Assembly: GCA_964591605.1 (NCBI GenBank)
Contig: CAZQEN010000120.1
Location: 1-19,513, forward strand
Source of the DNA: CAYLLT01 sp964591605
Lineage (GTDB): Bacteria > Planctomycetota > Phycisphaerae > UBA1845 > PWPN01
Length of the DNA stretch: 19,513 nt
Direction of reading: 5' to 3'
The notes below the pieces were generated by a model. That model ran no database searches. It saw only the letters and a list, made by a program, of their open reading frames with translations, and had not been told where the DNA came from. Within the stretch, counting starts at the first letter, position 1, and the number at the start of each line of letters is the position of its first letter. This document shows positions 14,364 through 19,513 of this stretch, one piece after another. The position numbers and the translations under genes are program-made.

Positions 14364-15209
14364 ATGGCTGGCGAGTTTGTGATTCGTGATTCCCGGTGGC
14401 TCGCCCCCAGTGTTCGCCGGCTCGTGGTTGCCGCTCCCCGGGTGGTTCGGCGGGCCCGGCCCGGCCAGTTCGTGATCGTTCGCGTCGCTCCGGACGGCGA
14501 ACGCATACCCCTGACCATCGCAGACTCCGATCGAGCGGCGGGCACCATCCTCCTCATCATCCAGGCAGTCGGCGCCACCACGCGGCAGCTCTGCTCGCTG
14601 GAGACGGGTCAGGCCCTGTGCGATGTGGCCGGACCGCTGGGACGGCCCACCGATATCGAACACCTCGGGCATGTCGCGGTCGTGGGCGGCGGCGTGGGGA
14701 CGGCCGTGGTCTATCCCCAGGCGCGGGCTCTGCGGGATGCCGGAAACCGCGTCACCGCGGTCATCGGCGGCCGCTCGCGTGAGTATGTGATCCTCGAGGA
14801 AGAACTCGGCTCCGTCTGCGACGCGGTGCATCCCTGCACCGATGACGGCAGCTACGGGTTTCACGGATTCGTGACCCAGCGGCTCAAAGGTCTGCTCGAT
14901 GCGGCGGAGCCGAAGATTGCGGCCGTCTACACCGCCGGTCCGGTGCCGATGATGCGGGCAGTGGCGGAAGTGACGCGCCCGACGGGTGTCAAGACCATTG
15001 CCTCCCTGAACCCCATCATGGTGGACGGGACCGGCATGTGCGGCGGCTGCCGGATCCAGGTGGCCGGTGCGATGAAATTCGCGTGCGTCGACGGCCCGGA
15101 GTTCGACGCCCATCAGGTCGACTTCGGCGAGCTGGTTTCGCGGCTGAGCAGCTACCGCGCCCAGGAACAGGCCGCGATGGAGAGGCACGCGTGCAGAGCG
15201 GAGTCATGA
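14364..15209 (+). CDS. nfnA: NfnA-like subunit: FAD/NAD-binding reductase with [2Fe-2S] (ferredoxin:NADP oxidoreductase, SudB-like)
   Basis: A 281-residue ferredoxin-reductase-type subunit. In characterised NfnAB, it takes electrons from NADH and works with NfnB in flavin-based bifurcation between NADPH, NAD and ferredoxin. Seen here: the FAD-binding beta-barrel with RPGQFVIVR (32-40) and IPLTIAD (48-54), the nucleotide-binding segment VAVVGGGVGTAVVYP around 104-118, YTAGPVPMM near 200, and the C-terminal cluster site D221-GTGM-C226-G-G-C229 with C241, matching the Asp/Cys-ligated [2Fe-2S] recalled for NfnA. GAGGTGAG lies 7 bases before the ATG. The stop overlaps the next start as ATGA. SudB or a glutamate-synthase partner are alternative family names. 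Confidence 0.87.
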   Translation: MAGEFVIRDSRWLAPSVRRLVVAAPRVVRRARPGQFVIVRVAPDGERIPLTIADSDRAAGTILLIIQAVGATTRQLCSLETGQALCDVAGPLGRPTDIEHLGHVAVVGGGVGTAVVYPQARALRDAGNRVTAVIGGRSREYVILEEELGSVCDAVHPCTDDGSYGFHGFVTQRLKGLLDAAEPKIAAVYTAGPVPMMRAVAEVTRPTGVKTIASLNPIMVDGTGMCGGCRIQVAGAMKFACVDGPEFDAHQVDFGELVSRLSSYRAQEQAAMERHACRAES

Positions 15210-16744
15210 AACCTGCCGAGCGGATGAAGATCAACCGCCAGTCGATGCCGATGCAGGACGGCGGACGGCGCAGCGCGAGCTTCACGGAGGTCAACCTGGG
15301 CCTGCCCGAGCAGATCGCCATGCTCGAGGCGCAGCGCTGCCTGCAGTGCAAGGACGCCAGGTGCGTCGCCGGTTGTCCGGTGCGGATCGATATCCCCGCG
15401 TTCATCGATCGCGTGGCGCAGGGGGACATGGCGGGGGCCGCGAACGTGCTCCTGCGCGACAACGCTCTGCCGGGGATCTCCGGCCGGGTCTGCCCGCAGG
15501 AGAAGCAGTGTGAATGCCTGTGCATCCGGGGCAAGAAGGCGGGATGCTCGGTCGCGATTGGGTATCTCGAACGGTTCGTCGCCGACTGGGCGCGAACGAA
15601 CGGCTACCAGCCGGTTGCGGAGGAAGGTGCGGATGCGAGTGGTGAGATATCCGAAGGCGAAGATCACGTCTCACCTGCTTCCCCAGGTCGATCGACCGGC
15701 AGCCGCGTTGCGGTCGTCGGCAGCGGACCGGCCGGCCTGACCGCCGCAGGGGAGCTGGCCCGGCGCGGACATGCGGTGACCGTTTTCGAGGCTCTGCACG
15801 AGCCGGGCGGCGTGCTGGTATACGGCATACCCGAGTTCCGGCTGCCCAAGCAGATCGTCCGCGGCGAGGTGGATGCCCTCCGGCGGCTGGGCGTCGAAAT
15901 CGTCTGCAATGTGATCGTCGGGCAGACGCACACCATCGACGAACTGATGCAGGAGCTCGGCTACGATGCGGTGTTCATCGCCAACGGGGCCGGCCTCCCG
16001 GTGTTTCTGGGTGTCCCTGGTGAGAACGATAAGGGGGTATACAGCGCGAACGAGTATCTGACGCGCGTGAACCTGATGCGCGGCTATCTCGACCGCGCGG
16101 AAACCCCGGTCCTGCGGGCGGACGACGTGGTGGTCATCGGCGGGGGCAACACCGCCATGGACGCGGTGCGGACGGCCAGGCGCATGGGGGCCCGCAACGC
16201 GACGCTCGTCTACCGCCGCTCGCGGGCGGAGATGCCGGCCCGGATCGAAGAAATCCATCACGCCGAGGAGGAAGGCATCCGCTTCGAACTGCTGACCAAC
16301 CCGACCGCGATCCTGGCCGACGAGAACGGCTGGGTACGCGGGCTGGCGTGCGAGCGCATGGCCCTGGGCGAGCCGGACGCCAGCGGCCGGGCCAGGCCGA
16401 TCCCCGTGCCGGGCAGTGCATTCGAGATCCCCTGTCGGATGGTCATCGAGGCCGTCGGCACGCGGGCCAATCCGCTCCTGACTCAGACGACGCCGGACCT
16501 GAAGGTCAACCGGAAGGGCTATATCGAGATCGATGAGAACGGCATGACCAGCAAGCCCGGCGTTTTCGCCGGCGGCGACATCGTGCGCGGGGCGGCCACG
16601 GTCATTCTGGCGATGGGTGACGGGAAGCGGGCGGCCGCGTCGATCGACGCCTATCTGAAGACGCTGCAGCTCCAGGAACCGGTGGGGCGGTCAGTCCCGG
16701 TTGCCCGAGACGGACGCCGGCTCGATCCCGGAAGCCTGGGGTGA
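15206..16744 (+). CDS. nfnB: NfnB-like subunit: NADPH-dependent, two [4Fe-4S] clusters and FAD (GltD/SudA-like)
   Basis: A 512-residue flavoprotein. The N-terminal ferredoxin-like domain has C45-x2-C48-x4-C53-x3-C57-P for the first cluster and C96-x5-C102-x3-C106 for the second, in the VCPQEKQCE context characteristic of NfnB/GltA. FAD binds at GSGPAG (172-177) and NADPH at IGGGNTAMD (311-319); AGGDIVRGAATVILAMGDGK near the C-terminus closes the flavin site. An extra Glu/Ser/Gly-rich linker at about 138-166 separates the two domains and makes it longer than usual. The ATG at 15206 overlaps the upstream stop. A GTG at 15191 with GGAGAGG 5 bases upstream is a serious alternative. No glutamate synthase large subunit is nearby, favouring Nfn over GltD. 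Confidence 0.88.
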   Translation: MKPAERMKINRQSMPMQDGGRRSASFTEVNLGLPEQIAMLEAQRCLQCKDARCVAGCPVRIDIPAFIDRVAQGDMAGAANVLLRDNALPGISGRVCPQEKQCECLCIRGKKAGCSVAIGYLERFVADWARTNGYQPVAEEGADASGEISEGEDHVSPASPGRSTGSRVAVVGSGPAGLTAAGELARRGHAVTVFEALHEPGGVLVYGIPEFRLPKQIVRGEVDALRRLGVEIVCNVIVGQTHTIDELMQELGYDAVFIANGAGLPVFLGVPGENDKGVYSANEYLTRVNLMRGYLDRAETPVLRADDVVVIGGGNTAMDAVRTARRMGARNATLVYRRSRAEMPARIEEIHHAEEEGIRFELLTNPTAILADENGWVRGLACERMALGEPDASGRARPIPVPGSAFEIPCRMVIEAVGTRANPLLTQTTPDLKVNRKGYIEIDENGMTSKPGVFAGGDIVRGAATVILAMGDGKRAAASIDAYLKTLQLQEPVGRSVPVARDGRRLDPGSLG

Positions 16745-16786
16745 TGGCCGGAGAGCCGGCCGGGTCTAGAATCGTGAGGATTGCCC

Positions 16787-17038
16787 ATGTGCGTATCACC
16801 GCAAGACTTATGTGTGCTTCGGGAAGACGCCGACTCATCGCGGTGGCAGGTCTCGGTGTGTCAACATGCCCGGCGGGAGCGCCTCGCGGGCTTCGCCAGT
16901 TTTGAGGAAGCAGCGGAATTCGCCCTCCAGCGTTGCGATGAAACGCGCCGCAGAGATAATAGTGATCTGAACGTCCATTTCCCCGACGACTGTCCCTGCT
17001 GTCCGGTGGCTCAGCAGTTCGTGAGCCTTTCTCTCTGA
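16787..17038 (+). CDS. Small cysteine-containing protein, function unknown
   Basis: An 83-residue protein with no family I can name firmly. It has WQVSVCQHAR, then FASFEEAAEFALQRCDE (38-54), a pattern seen in small DUF2188-like alpha/beta proteins, and ends with the cluster DDCPCCPVAQQF. Six cysteines are spread through the chain, four of them usable as a metal site, though the spacing matches no motif I know. GTGAGGA at 16774-16780 lies 6 bases before the ATG. TAGAAT at 16767-16772 could be a -10 but has no matching -35. It sits between nfnB and the PilT-like gene with only short gaps, so it may be part of the same transcript. GTG-rich base composition matches its neighbours, supporting a real gene. 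Confidence 0.65.
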   Translation: MCVSPQDLCVLREDADSSRWQVSVCQHARRERLAGFASFEEAAEFALQRCDETRRRDNSDLNVHFPDDCPCCPVAQQFVSLSL

Positions 17039-17072
17039 GCCGGTCGGGCAGCCCTCCAGCAACGGAGGTGCC

Positions 17073-18536
17073 ATGAGCGCGTCTGAATCACCCCAGGCTC
17101 CCCGCCCCACGGGTGCGCCGTCCCCGGGCCGCCTGTCCGCACCGACACCGGCCTCGGCGTCGAATCAGCCCAAGCCCGAAGTGATCCGGGTATCGGTGCA
17201 TCGCCCGGTCATCACGCCAGCGGGGGAGGCGACCGCTCCGCTGGACGATCTGGAAGCAGATTCCGATGAGGCCGCCCCCGCCGCCTCGGAGACCGCGGAA
17301 GCCGGTGCCAGGCCCGCAGGCTCCGCGCCAACCGCGCCTGCCGCGCCGGCTGCGCCGGCCGCTCACGGCCCCGCCGCTGCGCCGACCCCGGATTACCCGC
17401 CTCTGCAGATCACCCCGATGAACGCCAAGCAGGTCATTGAGCAGTTGCTGCGCGGCATGCAGGCGGTGCCGGGCGACGGCCGCAGCGCCGGGCATCCCCC
17501 CGCGACCGACCTGCACGTCAACGTGGGGCGTCCGCCCGACTACCGCATTGAGCGGACGATCCGCAGCGTCAAGTGCGGCAAACTCAGCGAACAGGACGTG
17601 GTGCTGCTCTCCAACGCGATGATGAACGAGACGCGCCAGGCGCGGTTCGAGAAGAACCACTGCATCGACTTCTCGTATCACATCGATCAGTACCGCTTCC
17701 GCGTCAACATCGTGCAATCGTTCAACGGCCGGAGCATCTCGATCCGGCGTTTCGACCAGATCAAGGACTTCGCCGCGTATCATCTGCCCGACAATTACCT
17801 GCGCATCGCCGAGCAGCACCGCGGGTTTGTGGTCATGTCCGGCTCCACGGGCAGCGGGAAGACCACGTCGATCGCGGCCATGCTGGACCACGTGAATCGC
17901 AACTTCCACCGCAAGATCGTCACCATCGAGGACCCGATCGAGTACGTGTACGCACCCAAGAAGTCGATCGTGGTACAGATCGAGATCGGCGACGACGGCA
18001 TTCCCAACGAGGACATCGCCCTGCGGAACCTGGTGCGCATGGATCCGGACACGGGCCTGGCCGGCGAGATGCGCGACCGGCTCTCGCTCGAAGCGGCGCT
18101 CAAGACCGCCCAGGCCGGGCACCTGATCTTCGGGACGCTCCACTGCGAGGGCGTCGGCCAGGCCTTCGAGCGCATCCTGGCCTACTACGACACAACCGAG
18201 CAGCAGCGCGTGCTCGGCACGCTGGCCGACAACCTCGGGGCCATCATCAATCAGCGCCTGCTGCCGTGTCGGCGGCCGGACATCGACGTGATCCCGGCGT
18301 ATGAGGTCTTCGTGCCCAACAACCTGACCCGCCGGTATATCCGGGAACGGCGTTACCAGGACGCCGTGGCCGAGATGGAGAAGCCGTCGATGAAGGAGAT
18401 CGGCTGCGTCACGTATGTCGATTCCCTCCACAAGCTGGTGACCGAGGAGCTGGTGGAGTACCACCTGGCCCTCGAACATGCGGGCGACAAGGCCGAAAAG
18501 CTCAAGGCCCGGCTGATCGGTATCGAATTGAAGTGA
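17073..18536 (+). CDS. PilT-like secretion/retraction ATPase
   Basis: A 487-residue ATPase of the T2SS/T4P/T4SS family, closest in layout to the PilT/PilU retraction motors. An Ala/Pro-rich, probably disordered N-terminus covers 1-110. Then come the PAS-like N-domain (about 115-225), Walker A G257-S-T-G-S-G-K263-T264, the Asp box T284-I-E-D-P-I-E290, the Walker B/GEMRD region D325-P-DTGLA-G331-E-M-R-D335 and the His box G354-T-L-H357. PilT normally has hydrophobic residues directly before GEMRD; here Thr-Gly-Leu-Ala replaces the usual V-I-L-V. The C-terminus lacks an obvious AIRNLIRE motif but has a MKEIGCVTYVDSL segment in the same place. GGAGGTG precedes the ATG. No pilin or PilB gene is in the window. 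Confidence 0.88.
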   Translation: MSASESPQAPRPTGAPSPGRLSAPTPASASNQPKPEVIRVSVHRPVITPAGEATAPLDDLEADSDEAAPAASETAEAGARPAGSAPTAPAAPAAPAAHGPAAAPTPDYPPLQITPMNAKQVIEQLLRGMQAVPGDGRSAGHPPATDLHVNVGRPPDYRIERTIRSVKCGKLSEQDVVLLSNAMMNETRQARFEKNHCIDFSYHIDQYRFRVNIVQSFNGRSISIRRFDQIKDFAAYHLPDNYLRIAEQHRGFVVMSGSTGSGKTTSIAAMLDHVNRNFHRKIVTIEDPIEYVYAPKKSIVVQIEIGDDGIPNEDIALRNLVRMDPDTGLAGEMRDRLSLEAALKTAQAGHLIFGTLHCEGVGQAFERILAYYDTTEQQRVLGTLADNLGAIINQRLLPCRRPDIDVIPAYEVFVPNNLTRRYIRERRYQDAVAEMEKPSMKEIGCVTYVDSLHKLVTEELVEYHLALEHAGDKAEKLKARLIGIELK

Positions 18537-18631
18537 TGCTTGCCGCCAGGCGGGCGGATGCGGCCCGCGAAGGCCGGGTCCGTGACACGTTGGGCGGGGT
18601 GTGACAGAGTCCGCGGGCCGGGGCGATTGTG

Positions 18632-18709
18632 GTGCAGGCGTCTCGCCTGCACGTGTCCGCCATGTCCGCCATGGGCGAGATTCGCCGTGGCGAACAGCCG
18701 AGACGGCTG
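18632..18709. repeat. Inverted hairpin pair, REP/BIME-like
   Basis: GTGCAGGCG-TCT-CGCCTGCAC (18632-18652) is a perfect 9-bp stem. CAGCCG-AGA-CGGCTG (18695-18709) is a 6-bp stem. Read on the minus strand, the second copy is GGTGCAGCCGTCTCGGCTG, which matches the plus-strand GGTGCAGGCGTCTCGCCTG except for compensating C/G changes. So there are two copies of one motif in opposite orientation, about 45 bases apart, the architecture of REP doublets. From memory, this motif gives the spurious peptide AGETPA in many GC-rich genomes. Confidence 0.75.
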
Positions 18710-18748
18710 CACCACCGTGGGCGGCTCCGCCGCCCGCCCGGGGCATCA

Positions 18749-18779
18749 CGCCCCCGCGAAGGCCCGGCGGGGCGTTTTT
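18749..18779 (+). terminator. Intrinsic terminator after the PilT-like gene
   Basis: CGCCCC (18749-18754) pairs with GGGGCG (18769-18774), followed at once by TTTTT (18775-18779). It lies just upstream of the clpS promoter and separates the two transcription units. Confidence 0.7.
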
Positions 18780-18782
18780 CGG

Positions 18783-18811
18783 TTGGAAACGTGCCCGACC
18801 AGGGGTAAAAT
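18783..18811 (+). promoter_or_regulatory. Promoter for clpS
   Basis: TTGGAA (18783-18788), a 17-base spacer and TAAAAT (18806-18811). The predicted start near 18818 gives a leader of about 114 bases. Confidence 0.6.
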
Positions 18812-18931
18812 CCGGCGAGCCCGTGGCAGGGCGGCGACGGCGGCCCCCGGTGGAGTGGCCGCTGCCGGCCGAGCGGGAGCCATGGATGAGTTCCCGCCGC
18901 GGGTCATCGTGTCGTATGGAGGAAGCCAGCC

Positions 18932-19270
18932 ATGACAGATGAGCAGCAGCCGTCATCGGGAAGTGAGCAGGGAGGCGCTCAGACACCGGTCAAGCCGCGC
19001 GGGCGGCGGTCGCCCCACAAAGCCCCCCCTCGTCTGCTCCCGCCGTGGAAGGTCATTCTGCACAACGACGACGTCAACGACATGGACGACGTGATCCGCA
19101 TCGTACGTCAACTGACATCCCTGACCGAGCACGAGGCGGAGTTGCGCACGCTCGAAGCCCACCAGAGCGGCGCGGCGCTGCTGCTGGTCACCCACCGCGA
19201 GCGGGCGGAACTCTACGTCGAGCAGTTTGCCAGCATGGGCCTCACCGCGACCTGCGAGCCGGATGCATAG
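18932..19270 (+). CDS. clpS: ATP-dependent Clp protease adaptor ClpS
   Basis: A 112-residue adaptor that delivers N-degron substrates to ClpAP in the cytoplasm. The ClpS core begins at PPWKVILHNDDVNDMDDVI (37-55), where N45 and D46 are the usual residues for binding the substrate's alpha-amino group, and continues to the H77 region EAHQSGAALLLV and the helix AELYVEQFASMGL. The first 36 residues are polar and probably unstructured. GGAGGAAG at about 18918-18925 precedes the ATG. It has its own promoter right after a terminator. No clpA is within the window. Confidence 0.92.
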   Translation: MTDEQQPSSGSEQGGAQTPVKPRGRRSPHKAPPRLLPPWKVILHNDDVNDMDDVIRIVRQLTSLTEHEAELRTLEAHQSGAALLLVTHRERAELYVEQFASMGLTATCEPDA

Positions 19271-19365
19271 GGACCGTCTTCCGGCCGGTTCGTCGTGTGA
19301 TCGAATCAGAAGATACAGCCAGGCGCCGGCAGGCGGCGGCATCCGGCGCGTCTCAAACCCAAAAC

Positions 19366-19381
19366 AAAAAGCCCGGGGCCA
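19366..19381 (-). repeat. 16-base direct repeat, copy 1 (terminator half-site?)
   Basis: AAAAAGCCCGGGGCCA here and AAAAAGCCCGGAGCCA at 19497-19512 differ at one base. On the minus strand both read as a GC arm followed by TTTTT, like the 3' half of an intrinsic terminator. The matching 5' half of the second copy would lie beyond the window edge; no matching half is seen for this one. Confidence 0.5.
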
Positions 19382-19386
19382 GCGAG

Positions 19387-19453
19387 GTAGGGTCCGCTCC
19401 GCGGACGGAACCCGGGTGGCCTCCCGGCATTCCGTCCGCACAGCAGACCCTAC
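19387..19453. repeat. 67-base palindrome downstream of clpS
   Basis: Outer arms GTAGGGTC (19387-19394) and GACCCTAC (19446-19453) and inner arms CGGACGGAA (19402-19410) and TTCCGTCCG (19430-19438) are perfect complements, with symmetric 7-base internal loops between them. It is probably a dispersed mobile-type repeat (MITE/REP-like). No coding gene is supported from 19271 to 19513. Confidence 0.8.
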
Positions 19454-19496
19454 TGTTTGGAGCCGCAGGGATCGCTATGAGGCAAAGCAGGGAATG

Positions 19497-19512
19497 AAAA
19501 AGCCCGGAGCCA
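19497..19512 (-). repeat. 16-base direct repeat, copy 2
   Basis: AAAAAGCCCGGAGCCA, one mismatch from 19366-19381; it lies at the window edge and may be half of a bidirectional terminator. Confidence 0.45.
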
Positions 19513-19513
19513 C

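Larger units (their letters stand above)
18537..18931. other. 395-base intergenic region between the PilT-like gene and clpS
   Basis: No gene is supported here; open frames on both strands read through repeats. From left to right it contains a GC-rich stretch with CCCGCGAAGGCC (18564-18575, repeated exactly at 18753-18764), a pair of inverted hairpins (18632-18709), an intrinsic terminator (18749-18779), and the clpS promoter (18783-18811) with its leader. Confidence 0.8.

Noticed and set aside
15038..15205. N-terminal extension of NfnB
   Set aside because: It lies inside the cysteine cluster region of nfnA in another frame.
17088..18986. Minus-strand 632-residue open frame
   Set aside because: Antisense to the PilT-like ATPase and its intergenic repeats.

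Overview
This is a GC-rich bacterial chromosomal window that looks like Planctomycetota (possibly a Phycisphaerae-like or uncultured lineage). That placement is an inference. It rests on an exported esterase fused to a VCBS/FG-GAP propeller, a Tat-exported sugar-isomerase-like protein, a GT-C membrane protein beside a GtrB/DPM1-like GT2, many small operons with weak or absent Shine-Dalgarno sites, and intergenic spaces filled with palindromic and heptamer repeats of a kind I associate with that phylum. No rRNA, tRNA, CRISPR array or transposase was recognised.

Layout. 1-1236 (minus strand): a Rieske protein followed by cytochrome b (cut by the window edge), part of a quinol:cytochrome c oxidoreductase. 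1350-4580 (plus): an M20 ArgE/DapE-type deacylase, then a secreted esterase/VCBS fusion. 4681-5310 (minus): cysC, convergent with the esterase gene across an imperfect palindrome. 5542-6522 (plus): a D-2-hydroxyacid (phosphoglycerate-type) dehydrogenase, divergent from cysC with two facing promoters. 6735-11398 (plus): a sugar/cell-surface block of an NAD-dependent sugar-nucleotide epimerase, a polyprenyl-phosphate-sugar-synthase-like GT2, a GT-C-like multi-pass membrane protein and an inositol-monophosphatase-family phosphatase; the last three overlap and are probably translationally coupled. 11601-14176: a cytidylate-kinase-like protein and a Tat-exported protein with a fucose-isomerase-like C-terminal half. 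14364-16744: nfnA-nfnB, an electron-bifurcating ferredoxin:NADP oxidoreductase pair. 16787-18536: a small cysteine-containing protein and a PilT-like ATPase. 18932-19270: clpS, with its own terminator/promoter boundary.

The most unusual feature is non-coding. Three intergenic regions (586-705, 6539-6720, 7821-7967) are degenerate tandem arrays of 7-bp units, each with a different consensus, and each ends immediately upstream of a start codon. Two of the three are built as inverted arms that could fold into long hairpins. Three separate palindromic elements (4597-4668, 18632-18709, 19387-19453) lie between other genes and look like dispersed REP-like repeats or terminators. I did not find a clearly new multi-gene system. 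The coding content is mostly recognisable families, with a few unusual fusions and poorly characterised proteins.
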